Below are positions 39,229 through 47,536 of a DNA stretch of 64,000 bases, in pieces. The position numbers were made by a program, and so were the translations under genes. Source of the DNA: Caldicellulosiruptor naganoensis (GTDB taxonomy: Bacteria > Bacillota > Thermoanaerobacteria > Caldicellulosiruptorales > Caldicellulosiruptoraceae); contig NZ_CP113864.1 in the NCBI RefSeq assembly GCF_026914285.1, forward strand, positions 2,418,501 through 2,482,500. Direction: 5' to 3'. The number at the start of each line of letters is the position of its first letter. Position 1 is the first letter of the stretch. A model generated the notes under the pieces. That model was not told the DNA's origin. It worked only from the letters and a program-made list of their open reading frames with translations, and did not search any database.

Positions 39229-39253
39229 TTTTTAATCTTGATTTGAAGCTCAT
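39229..39253 (-). pseudogene. 5' end of exported protein gene B1
   Basis: GGAGGTG, then ATG at 39251-39253: MSFKSRLK followed by one base, then the IS. Joined to 37429 it reads MSFKSRLKMLLFSSCFVCPQ, a complete signal-peptide start. The ATG is 22 bp after the A1 stop, so A1 and B1 formed an operon like A2-B2. Confidence 0.75.
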
Positions 39254-39274
39254 ATCAAACAACACCTCCAAACA

Positions 39275-41155
39275 TTATTTGTAGCTCGGGTCTGGTTTTG
39301 CAACAACAAATTTTGCGCCGGGTATGTCAGGTTTTTCATAAAAGCTCATGTTCCTAAACAGTATATTGTCATCCCATGTGTAAGCATACATGTAAAGATA
39401 AAGGTCTCCGTACTGAACTATGACACCTGGTTTGTTGGGAACAAGCGCTTTTGTCTTTGTTGAATAGTAATACTTCGCATCCTTTTCAAAGGCCTGTTTT
39501 TTATACGCTTGTGGTATAGAAACTCTACTTGCTGCAACCATTTTAGGGGTAATCAAGAAAAAGTTTGGAGAGACATCTACAGTAGGCAAACCAGACTTTG
39601 CTGAAACAACCAGAGTAGCATAAAGTGTAAAGTAAAGTCCTTCGTGTCTTCCTACATCCAGGGGCAGAGAAGCTGAACCCCATGAAAGTATAGCTGGGTA
39701 GCCCCTTTTTCTATCAATTCCGTTGACTGCATCCCACTTCATTTCCTGAACCACACCGGGCAGAAGTCTTAAAGTTGCAACAGGAGTGTCGAATATAGCG
39801 CCGTCCTGTTCACGAATGACACTGCTATAATCATAAGGTTCCATTCTTGCTACCTGAAACGCCTTCCCAAGGTTTGTACGTCCACAAATCACATCTCCTG
39901 CCGGTGTAAGATAAAGTGCTACTTGATTTTTAAACTCGTCAAACACATCTCTTTTTGTCTTGTCAAAAAGCCTGTTCAAAAGCTCATTTGCTTCCTGTTC
40001 AGTTAAAGTCTTTCCTGGCTTTGCTCTCACCTTCTGACAGTAGAAAGGAGACTTATCCCAGATATATATGCCAAGGTCAAACATTCTGAGAACTGGTTCT
40101 TTGTAAAGCTGTGGTATGCTCTTTATATCCTCGATATACCTTTGAGCTTCAAATCTCCTGTAGTCGTAGTACTTGTATCTTCTGGGAAGACTTTTGAGCC
40201 AGTTGTAGATGTATTTGTTGTATCGAAAGTCTATCTTGGGCATTATGACGTTGATGAAGTTTTCATTTGTATCTGAAAAACCGGGTATTTTAACGCCATG
40301 GGTCGGGTCATAACCTGTGTAAAAAAGCAAAGTAGGAAAATAGTTTATTTTTTCGCCGTTTTCTAAAACAAAGTATGAATAGTTGTTGGGCAATCTATCA
40401 CGTTCGAACAGTATATAGTATATGTCGCCCTTTGCTATTTTATAGGGAACTTTCTCACCATTACTTTTTATCTTGTAGCTTAATATCCTCTTAACATTCC
40501 TGACAACCTTGATGTTTGGTCTTTCAAGTATTGCAATCTTGAGTTTGTCTGGATACTTCTTCTTGAATGTCCTTATAAGATTCTGGACGCTTTGTTTTGT
40601 ATCCATTGCGCATTTGCCGTTCAAAAGCACAGGGTTGTACACAAACTTTACATCCTTTGTTCCATCGGGGTAGTAAATTTCGTATCTGAGAAAATCAAAG
40701 AACTGGTACGCTGCAAGTGTGCAGTAACCGGGGTTGAGCACAATGTCTTTCCCTGAAAGGTAACTTTCCCACAGGTCATACACTGCTGTTGAAACTGGTA
40801 TGTTCTTGACCTTGAGATAATCAATCTTCTTTATAGCGTTCCACATGATGTATGACGCTTGAGCTCTTGTAAGCACGCTGCCTGGTTTAACCTCTGCGGG
40901 AACAATCCCAAGAGTCTTTGCATGTTCAAATGTTGCAGGTTCAACCCTTGCTCTTGACAGAAGGGCTTCTGTAAAACCTTTTGCTGTTATGATTGCAGGT
41001 GTTGTTTGTGCAGGCTTAGCTAATACAGTTTGCTTTGTCTGGGTTACAGTTTTCGGCTGTGAAGTCTTTTTTGCCGGGCTATTACCGCACGCTGCCATAA
41101 ATATCAATGCAACTGAAAACAAAAGTACTGTTACTTTTCTAAATGTGTTTTTCAT
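39275..41155 (-). CDS. Exported SLH-like lipoprotein A1
   Basis: 626 residues, intact. The N-terminus MKNTFRKVTVLLFSVALIFM ends in a lipobox (FMAAC), so it should be lipid-anchored outside the membrane. A Lys/Gln/Thr-rich spacer leads to an SLH-like half-repeat (AKTLGIVPAEVKPGSVLTRA, QASYIMWN). A second SLH-like unit lies at ~350-430 (KSIPQLYKEPVLRMFDLGIY; KTLTEQEANELLNRLFDKTK). The rest is Tyr/Arg-rich beta-type sequence. GGGAGG precedes the ATG. It is paralogous to the broken A2. Partner B1 follows on the same strand. A cell-envelope structural role is likely; no enzyme motif is seen. Confidence 0.85.
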   Translation of the reverse strand: MKNTFRKVTVLLFSVALIFMAACGNSPAKKTSQPKTVTQTKQTVLAKPAQTTPAIITAKGFTEALLSRARVEPATFEHAKTLGIVPAEVKPGSVLTRAQASYIMWNAIKKIDYLKVKNIPVSTAVYDLWESYLSGKDIVLNPGYCTLAAYQFFDFLRYEIYYPDGTKDVKFVYNPVLLNGKCAMDTKQSVQNLIRTFKKKYPDKLKIAILERPNIKVVRNVKRILSYKIKSNGEKVPYKIAKGDIYYILFERDRLPNNYSYFVLENGEKINYFPTLLFYTGYDPTHGVKIPGFSDTNENFINVIMPKIDFRYNKYIYNWLKSLPRRYKYYDYRRFEAQRYIEDIKSIPQLYKEPVLRMFDLGIYIWDKSPFYCQKVRAKPGKTLTEQEANELLNRLFDKTKRDVFDEFKNQVALYLTPAGDVICGRTNLGKAFQVARMEPYDYSSVIREQDGAIFDTPVATLRLLPGVVQEMKWDAVNGIDRKRGYPAILSWGSASLPLDVGRHEGLYFTLYATLVVSAKSGLPTVDVSPNFFLITPKMVAASRVSIPQAYKKQAFEKDAKYYYSTKTKALVPNKPGVIVQYGDLYLYMYAYTWDDNILFRNMSFYEKPDIPGAKFVVAKPDPSYK

Positions 41156-41185
41156 AGTAAATCCTCCCCTTTCTTTTAACTCTTA

Positions 41186-41257
41186 TCAACAGTTATACCA
41201 TGCTTTTTGTTTTCCCACAAATACTACTGGGAAGGCAAAGCTCAAAAGTTTTCTCAT
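41186..41257 (-). CDS. 23-codon leader ORF in the conserved 5' region of A1
   Basis: AAAGGAG then ATG 41255-41257: MRKLLSFAFPVVFVGKQKAW and three more residues, stop at 41186. It shares its first eight residues and ribosome site with the leader ORF before A2, then diverges. Probably a truncated signal-peptide stump; a leader peptide is the alternative. Confidence 0.35.
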   Translation of the reverse strand: MRKLLSFAFPVVFVGKQKAWYNC

Positions 41258-41368
41258 GGCTATATCAACTCCTTTTGCTAAAGTTTTTTCTCATTACAGT
41301 TATACCATGACTTTAAAATTTGCTACACAAAAATTTTGCCTGCCAAAAAAACAAAAAAGCCACGGCAA
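41235..41368 (-). repeat. ~134-bp conserved upstream region (copy next to A1)
   Basis: Counterpart of 30645-30776. It keeps the promoter, ribosome site and MRKLLSFA start, but the distal arm of the terminator hairpin is missing here (agccacggcaagg is followed by unrelated sequence). Confidence 0.75.
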
Positions 41369-41390
41369 GGTTTTCCCTTTTTGCAAGAAC

Positions 41391-41525
41391 TCAATACAGC
41401 AAAGCAGCAAGTATTCGAACTACAAGCATTGCAAGCATTAAGAGGAATAGGATAACTTCTGGCAGGAGCAGTTTTAGAGTTTGAAATTCTTCCCGAATAC
41501 AAAGTCTTGATGGTCGTTTTAGCAT
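41391..41525 (-). CDS. Small hydrophobic peptide, 44 codons
   Basis: ATG 41523-41525 with GAGGTG upstream. MLKRPSRLCIREEFQTLKLL is followed by one strong membrane segment (LFLLMLAMLVVRILAALL) to the stop at 41391. It could be a small membrane peptide or an unused frame; the ribosome site and the terminator directly upstream favour a real unit. Confidence 0.4.
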   Translation of the reverse strand: MLKRPSRLCIREEFQTLKLLLPEVILFLLMLAMLVVRILAALLY

Positions 41526-41550
41526 TTTGAACACCTCGGAAAAAAATAAA

Positions 41551-41590
41551 AACCGCAGAAAATCTGCGGTTTGGTTTTTATTTTTACATT
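41551..41590. terminator. Bidirectional rho-independent terminator
   Basis: aaccgcaga (41551-41559) pairs with tctgcggtt (41563-41571); T runs on both strands. Confidence 0.75.
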
Positions 41591-41743
41591 TTTGTAGACG
41601 CATTTTGAACATGATTTTGCTAACTGTTTTAATTATACGTCGAATTTTTAGATTTTGCAACATGGTTTGAAAACAGGATTTTCATTTTTACATTTTTGTA
41701 GACAGATTTTAAGGTATGGTTTTGCTAACTGGTTTTATTATAC
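41581..41743. repeat. Two direct repeats of ~58 bp
   Basis: 41581-41638 and 41685-41743 share tttttacatttttgtagac, then ttttgctaactg and ttttaattatac-type sequence at the same spacing. On the minus strand each contains a gtataat-like box, so they may be duplicated promoter or operator sequence. Confidence 0.55.
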
Positions 41744-41759
41744 ACCTTTTTTGCAATTT

Positions 41760-42120
41760 TTGCAATACAATTTAAGCAGAGGTTTTTCAGAGCTCTCAGG
41801 CTACTGGCACAGGCCTTGTTTGGGCTTTTGAGCCAGTTGTTTTGTAGCTGATATGACTTTTTTTATGCAGCACTTTTGTGAAATCGTTTACAAACCTTTC
41901 CCCTGCCCTTTTGCCTGTTTTGTTGCTTAACCCCGGCTCGAAAGCCTTTTGCAGACATGTCTGCTTCCTGCAAACCCGCTTGTATTCTTGTTTTGTGCCA
42001 TATACCGGAGTCTGTTTTGAGCTTTCGAGCTATCCTGTGTCTGCTGGAGTTTCAGAAATCTCGATTTGCTTTGAATTGATTTTAGAATAACGAACATTTG
42101 TTGGGGGCAAATGAAAACAA
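41760..42120. other. Intergenic stretch without supported gene
   Basis: Less AT-rich than its surroundings, with a gcagacatgtctgc palindrome near 41950. Frames on both strands lack credible starts and composition. Nothing else was recognised. Confidence 0.45.
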
Positions 42121-42122
42121 AG

Positions 42123-42314
42123 CTAATCATCACTTTCTTCAACCAGCGATGTATCTATTTCACCGTATGTTTTTTCCCATTCTTTGATGTACTGTTCAAT
42201 GAGAAATTCGATTTGGTTAGCTGTTGAACGTTTATTTTGCTGAGCAATGTATCTTATTTTTAAGAAATTGTCCTCATCCAGACGCAAGGTAAATTGACGT
42301 TTTCTTGATGGCAT
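42123..42314 (-). CDS. Small ribbon-helix-helix DNA-binding protein
   Basis: 63 residues from ATG 42312-42314 (AGGAGTG upstream). RQFTLRLDEDNFLKIRYIAQ then KRSTANQIEFLIEQYIKEWE is the strand-helix-helix pattern of Arc/CopG-type regulators, with a Glu/Asp tail. Such proteins are often antitoxins or repressors of small operons, but no toxin gene is adjacent. An IS607-type copy begins 13 bp upstream, so its original promoter has probably been displaced. Confidence 0.8.
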   Translation of the reverse strand: MPSRKRQFTLRLDEDNFLKIRYIAQQNKRSTANQIEFLIEQYIKEWEKTYGEIDTSLVEESDD

Positions 42315-42326
42315 TATGATATCACT

Positions 42327-43280
42327 CCTGGTCAACCAAACTGTGCAAAATTGCACGAGTTTGGCGGCTGGGGTATTTGTAGTCCGCCCTATCGTAGCTT
42401 TACCAGCCCCAGCAGGCGGTATTTGGGAAAGCCATAGTCCCTGCCCCAAGAAGCAAAAACTCGCGCCCTTACAGGTCTTCCCCACTTGTCCTGAAATCAA
42501 AAGCGATTTCAAGACAGACATATCACGCAGGACTCTGTCAGGGGAAAGTAGACTTACCACCGCTACCCTGAGAACTTGCCAGGGATTGTGGTCCTCACCA
42601 CACAACTACCCGCACTTGTTCCATCCAGAGGCACAAATAGCCTCCCTGGCTCACCCCCAGAGCTTTGTAAAATCCCTATCACCCTATCTATCGCTCTGAG
42701 TTGCTTTCTCCTCAGATGTTTGTTCTTGACTACCTTCCTTACATACTCTTTTAGCTCTTCCAGGTTGTTTACATCAAGCCTACCAAGAAGCAGCATATAA
42801 TTTGTGCGGTATCCTTTCTCTCAAGCCAAGTCCTCTTCGCGCTATTACATACGCTGCCGCAATATCCTTGCTCACCATATACTGCGGTGCATACTTCAAC
42901 ATCCCTATCACAGAAGTATACGCCAGGTCTACTTCTATAACCTCTATCCCTTCTCGCTTTGCCAGAAGTTTTACCTTCTCCAAAAGTGACCTGTACCCAA
43001 AATAGTGTCTTATCCGTTTTGATTTTCTACCTGAAAAGTCGCCTCTTCTGCCCCTGTCATGTATGCTAAGACACTCTTTCTCATCTGTGTCTGTCCATGC
43101 CACATGCCTTGGATATGTATTCGCATTTATTCCTGTAACTCAACTTTTTCTCATTATTTAAGGTTTTGTAAAAACCTCATCAACAGTAAAATATGTATAC
43201 ATTGCTTTTCATCGCTATCTCCAACTGGTGATTTCTACCGCTATGTGAAATTTTCTTTCAGCCATAAGCTTATCTTGAGT
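42327..43280 (-). mobile_element. Degraded IS607-type element, copy 2
   Basis: The left end (cctggtcaaccaaactg) and the guide-RNA-like region are well kept. tnpB survives only as its C-terminal third (42780-43103), fused by an internal deletion to a scrap of the GIDTN region (NTYPRHVAWTDTDEKE), then fades out by ~43280. tnpA is gone. It cannot move by itself. Confidence 0.85.
42780..43103 (-). pseudogene. tnpB remnant of copy 2
   Basis: Keeps DRGRRGDFSGRKSKRIRHYF, GIEVIEVDLAYTSVIGML and VSKDIAAAYVIARRGLG, i.e. only the last RuvC Asp. The Glu motif IVIES is lost in the deletion joining TDEKE to CLSIHDRG. Compared with copy 1 it has IEVDLAY for IEVDPAY. Confidence 0.85.
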
Positions 43281-43289
43281 TTATAAAAA

Positions 43290-43715
43290 TTACAAAGACT
43301 GCTTTATAAACATTGCTATAAATACATGTCGCTTGTTTACATCAAGCTGTTAAATATGTAAAGGAGTTTAAACTTTTGCAATTTGATTGTATACTTTGAA
43401 TTATTGCTGCATAAATAAGCATATATTTGAAATTAAAATTTATTCACATGCATATGCAAATATATTTATTTTGACTAAAAGTCATGTTTGTCGACCTTCA
43501 ATGCAAAAATTTTGAGATTCAATTTGTATGCGATTTCATTTAGTCATAGCAAGATTTTTATAAAGTTGTTGGTAACATCTGGATAGACGGAAAGGTTCAA
43601 TAGGTTTTCCTTGCTTGATTTTTCTGGGCTGATTTGAGTTTTCCACAGATGTTTTGATATAAAAACATTGACAGAGGTGTATAATCTTGATATAATAAAA
43701 TCAAGCTTTTTAACG
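43290..43715. other. AT-rich stretch, right part probably the CRISPR leader
   Basis: No gene is supported. The ~110 bp before 43716 is AT-rich and lies on the side of the perfect repeats, as a leader should. No cas genes are found on either side. Confidence 0.45.
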
Positions 43716-43943
43716 GTTTGTAGCCTCCCCTTTGGGGATTGAAACCCTTTTTGGTATCTTCTTCTATTACGACAAAATCATTTGTAGCCTCCCCTTTGGG
43801 GATTGAAACTTTCTCAATACTAATTTTTACAAGCTCATCTACCTTGTTTGTAGCCTCCCCTTTGGGGATTGAAACAAAGTTGTTTCTTGCCTACCGACTG
43901 GGTTATCCTGTCTGTTTGTAGCTTTCCCGTTGGGGATTGAAAT
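43716..43943 (+). CRISPR. Four-repeat CRISPR array without cas genes
   Basis: 30-bp repeats at 43716-43745, 43780-43809, 43846-43875 and 43914-43943, of the form gtttgtagcctcccc + tttggggattgaaac. Spacers are 34, 36 and 38 bp. Repeat 2 begins with a instead of g; repeat 4 has four differences (gctttcccgt, final t), marking it as the distal end. The array therefore reads left to right. The GATTGAAAC end is typical of type I-B/III repeats. It needs Cas proteins encoded elsewhere. Confidence 0.93.
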
Positions 43944-44289
43944 TGTTCGTTACCAAACATAGGTACGATACTCTACTTTACGCATATAAAATTCAATTAA
44001 AGGCAGATAACCGCATTGGGTTAATTTGAAAAATCTGATGGGGATTTTGTTTTTTCATGGGAATTGTGTAATAGAAGCAGGGATGAAAAAGAGAATACCC
44101 TGAGTTGGTAAGAATCTTGTTAATCAAAAATACCTTAAGTATAAAACGTAAGATTGCAAAGCTGAAAAGAATGTACAAACTTTTATAACTTCTGCTTAAA
44201 AGGATTTGTTTACGGAGTAGAAAGCTAAAATACAGTAGGCCATCTTGACAAAGGAATCAGAGCATCGTTATTCCTAATGAAAAGATAAA

Positions 44290-44470
44290 AACAAAAGAAG
44301 TGTGCTAATTTATTTTCCTATGAATAGAAGGGGATAAAACCCAGTCTTTTGTACTCTGGTGTGTACAAACTAATATATTTGGTGCCAGATTTGCCTAAAT
44401 GTTTAGTTGTGGCTTTAATTCCAACCGGGAGTAGAAAATTATGCAAACGTTTGGTTAATATTTCTTTTAG
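44290..44470 (+). pseudogene. Relic of a second thiT-like gene (3' end)
   Basis: One frame reads SYE*KGIKPSLLYSGVYKLI and then YLVPDLPKCLVVALIPTGSR. It lines up with thiT (25831-26466) residues SYAPKGMNPVWYSAVYNATY and LGPDLIVCLIVTLIPGIKK. It contains a stop, and no upstream thiT part is recognisable. A decayed paralogue or transferred copy. Confidence 0.6.
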
Positions 44471-44488
44471 CGTATTTGTTTTTATATT

Positions 44489-45466
44489 TCAATCAAAGAA
44501 AGAAATCTGCCCAGTTCTACGTTCCTCAATTAATAATTTTCTATTAGTATAAAATTGATTAAATCTTTTAAATTTGTATTCGAGGCTATTTTCATCAAGC
44601 CCTCTCAAATCTTCCTTAGGAAAAAATTCTATAGCTTGGCGTTTGACATAGTTGTATCTACTATTTTTGTTATTTGGTCGTTGAACAATTCTGTGCACAA
44701 TTTCATATGCTATTGAAGCTAACTCATACTTATTCTTATTGGTGCTGTTATAATGTAGGCAATTCACCACACAACCAAGAATTATATCAATAAGTTGAAT
44801 AAACTGAGAATGAACAGGATCTCCTTTTTCTGATCTATGGTCAGAATCTAAAAAGACAATTTGGGGATTATTAAAATAAATTTTATCTTCTTCCGATTCT
44901 ATTTTATATATGGAATGCCAAGAAAAGTACTCATGATCCTCTAAATTGCCTTTATCATGATAAATGTTGTCAACTATAATAGCATCATATTCAGAAAAGA
45001 ATCTTTTTAGAGCCTTTTTTATTGCAGTTCTAAAAAATCTATTGTATATTGTCGAATGTCTATCCTGCTGTTCTTTTGGTCCAAATTTATTTAAATCTAA
45101 TTTAGACAAATTAATGCCTAAAATATAAAAATAAATTTTTTCTTTGTCTTTTACCCAATATTGTACCCAATTACGAGCAATTTTAAATTTTACTGTATTA
45201 CTTGTTTCTTCATAATGAATTTCTGAATTATTTAGTTCATGATATTTACAATAATTTGAACAGCTCCCCCACACCTTTGGAGGATCAGCTAAGCAACGTA
45301 AGTTGAAAAGATCTTGGGAAAGGTCATTAGAAACAAACTCAGGTACTATTAACATCCCTATATATGACCATTTCTCGTATATACCTAATTTTGCTATCTT
45401 TAATGAACATTCTTTAACTTCATCACAATACAAATTGAGAGTTATACTCTTTTGCTCTTGTATCAT
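44489..45466 (-). CDS. DUF3800-type protein (RNase H-like fold), probable defence association
   Basis: 325 residues. ITLNLYCDEV near the N-terminus, WSYIGMLIVPE, IVFLDSDHRSEKGDPVHSQF and IQLIDIILGCVVN follow the pattern of DUF3800 proteins, whose acidic residues recall an RNase H-type active site. These are frequent beside restriction-modification and other defence genes; no activity is established. It lies divergent from the AlwI-like system, 270 bp away, with no gene between. The ATG is weakly supported by a ggtggtc site. Confidence 0.7.
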   Translation of the reverse strand: MIQEQKSITLNLYCDEVKECSLKIAKLGIYEKWSYIGMLIVPEFVSNDLSQDLFNLRCLADPPKVWGSCSNYCKYHELNNSEIHYEETSNTVKFKIARNWVQYWVKDKEKIYFYILGINLSKLDLNKFGPKEQQDRHSTIYNRFFRTAIKKALKRFFSEYDAIIVDNIYHDKGNLEDHEYFSWHSIYKIESEEDKIYFNNPQIVFLDSDHRSEKGDPVHSQFIQLIDIILGCVVNCLHYNSTNKNKYELASIAYEIVHRIVQRPNNKNSRYNYVKRQAIEFFPKEDLRGLDENSLEYKFKRFNQFYTNRKLLIEERRTGQISFFD

Positions 45467-45736
45467 TTTTTGACCACCTTATATTTTTTCTTTTACAGTA
45501 TTCCTTCTGCATTTATTCTTTAAATTTACAAATATTATTTTACTGCAAAAATTTATAAAATAAAAGAGTTATTATTAAAGAATGAAATTATTTTGAAACC
45601 AGATAGTAAATTTTTTACATTAACTTAAAACTGTATTTGGGATTGCAAACATACAATTTTTTATAGTATGATATAACTTAAAGAACGTCTTCCTTAGTGA
45701 TAGATCCAGCCACAACGGTTAGGAGAAGAGATAAAA

Positions 45737-47521
45737 ATGCGAAAGCCTTGGTCTATTTCCACAACTGTTAGAAACCCCGAAAGATTAAGAGGATTTTTGC
45801 AAGTGTTATCTGAGTTTGAAGGAATGAATTTTGATGAGAACGTTCAAATTCAATATCAGATACGATTAATACAATACAAACTCTACAGACCTATGAATTT
45901 ACCTGAAGATATAAAACGTGAGTTTGATGACCCCGCAATTAAAAAAATAGATTACAAAAAAGCTAAGAAGATTTTTGATTTACAAAATTATGAAGATCCT
46001 TCTATGCGTGGTCGTCAGTCTGTAAATCCCTTGAACAAATTAGGATTTGCAATTGCCAAAAAAAGCTTAGGCAAGATTAGAATAACTGAGTTGGGAAGAA
46101 AATTTTTAGATGAAAATAATGATATCTCCGAGATACTTTTCAAAAGTCTTCTTAAATTACAGTACCCAAATCCTTTTAGTAGCGATTTTAAAAGCAGAGA
46201 TGGCTTTGATATCATTCCTTTTATAGTAACTTTGAAGTTTTTCTATTTGTTAGAAAAACAAACGCAAATAGATGAAATTTCAAAAAGAGAATTTTGTTTA
46301 TTCATTCCAACCCTCATTAACTATAAAGAAATAGAAAATCAAATCAATCAGTTACTTGATTATAGAAGATCAAAAAATAAGAGAGATTTTGAAGTACAAT
46401 TCGTCTCTAAGTTTTTTGGTTCAGCTAAAAATATTGAGACTAAAATCAACAATTTGTTTGATTATGGAGACAACATTTTACGATTTTTTCTTCTTACAAA
46501 ATATTTTACCGCTAAAAAAAGTGAATTTGGACAAGTTGCTAGTGTAAAACTTTCACAAGATAGAAAAAAGGAAATCGAAGAATTACTAAATATGTTTGAA
46601 GGAAAAGCAATAAGCTTTTCTAATTTAGATGACTACATCGAATATATGACTGATATCACAAAGCCTGAATTGCCGTGGGAAAAAAATAAGAATAAACTTA
46701 TTGAGATGGCAGAAAGTATCCGGAAAGATATTTCACAACAAATAGAAAGCAGTAAAATTGCAATAAATGAATACTCTAAAATGGTTTTAGGAAAAAACTT
46801 ATTTGAGTTATCTGAAGAAGAATTGAAAAAACATATCAATGAACTGAGGAAGATAAAATCCAAAATTAACGAAGCTAAAAAGGCTCATATCTTAAAATAT
46901 AACTTTGCTAAATTAGACGAACATATTAAAATACTAAGGAATAAAGAATATTGGAAGGAATTAGAACCAGCCGATTTAGAACAAATAATATTTGAGCTAT
47001 TGTTAATTATTGATAGTGCTGAAAAAATTGAATCAAATGCTATTAAAGATGACGAAGGAAATTTTATAAATTTTGCACCACCTAAAAAACCTGATATTGA
47101 ATTTTTCTTCAAGGAATTTGCTGGAATTTGTGAAGTAACACTAAACAAAACTCAATATCAATGGATTCAAGAGGGATATCCTGTATTAGATCACGTGGCA
47201 AAATTTATGAATCAATACCCTAATTATATTAATTTTGTAAATATTTTCGTTGCTCCAAAAATACATGATAATACCTATTATAATTTTTTCATTGCTTTAA
47301 AATATGGATTTAAGAGTAAGAAAATCAAAATTCTCCCTTTAAATTTTGAACAGTTTACTATGTTCACAAAAGTGCTTCAAAGTTATTTTGAAAAGTTCAA
47401 TGGTTTAAATTCAAACTTAATTTTGACCCTTTGTAATGATATATTTTACGCAATGGAAAATTTAGATGACCACTCAATGATATGTAGTTTAATTGACAAT
47501 AAGCTTTATAGTCTATTTTAG
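45737..47521 (+). CDS. AlwI-family type II restriction endonuclease
   Basis: 594 residues. The N-terminus MRKPWSISTTVRNPERLRGF is the signature of the AlwI family, whose known members cut near GGATC. MRGRQSVNPLNKLGFAIAKK and RITELGRKFLDENNDI look like the recognition half. PDIEFFFKEFAGICEVTLNK (~residue 453) has the shape of the nuclease core, though the exact catalytic residues cannot be fixed by eye. AGGAGAAG precedes the ATG. Two methyltransferase genes follow directly. The GGATC specificity is inferred from the family. Confidence 0.88.
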   Translation: MRKPWSISTTVRNPERLRGFLQVLSEFEGMNFDENVQIQYQIRLIQYKLYRPMNLPEDIKREFDDPAIKKIDYKKAKKIFDLQNYEDPSMRGRQSVNPLNKLGFAIAKKSLGKIRITELGRKFLDENNDISEILFKSLLKLQYPNPFSSDFKSRDGFDIIPFIVTLKFFYLLEKQTQIDEISKREFCLFIPTLINYKEIENQINQLLDYRRSKNKRDFEVQFVSKFFGSAKNIETKINNLFDYGDNILRFFLLTKYFTAKKSEFGQVASVKLSQDRKKEIEELLNMFEGKAISFSNLDDYIEYMTDITKPELPWEKNKNKLIEMAESIRKDISQQIESSKIAINEYSKMVLGKNLFELSEEELKKHINELRKIKSKINEAKKAHILKYNFAKLDEHIKILRNKEYWKELEPADLEQIIFELLLIIDSAEKIESNAIKDDEGNFINFAPPKKPDIEFFFKEFAGICEVTLNKTQYQWIQEGYPVLDHVAKFMNQYPNYINFVNIFVAPKIHDNTYYNFFIALKYGFKSKKIKILPLNFEQFTMFTKVLQSYFEKFNGLNSNLILTLCNDIFYAMENLDDHSMICSLIDNKLYSLF

Positions 47522-47536
47522 GAAGGTGACCCAAAT

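Noticed and set aside
42123-42314. Complete toxin-antitoxin pair
   Set aside because: Only the DNA-binding half is present; no toxin-like frame lies on either side.
42315-42605. N-terminal extension of the ribbon-helix-helix protein
   Set aside because: The first ~97 codons of the long frame are IS607-type end sequence; the true start is the ATG at 42314 with its own ribosome site.
26567-43280. Prophage or integrated plasmid
   Set aside because: No phage structural, integrase or replication genes; the region consists of exported-protein genes and insertion sequences.
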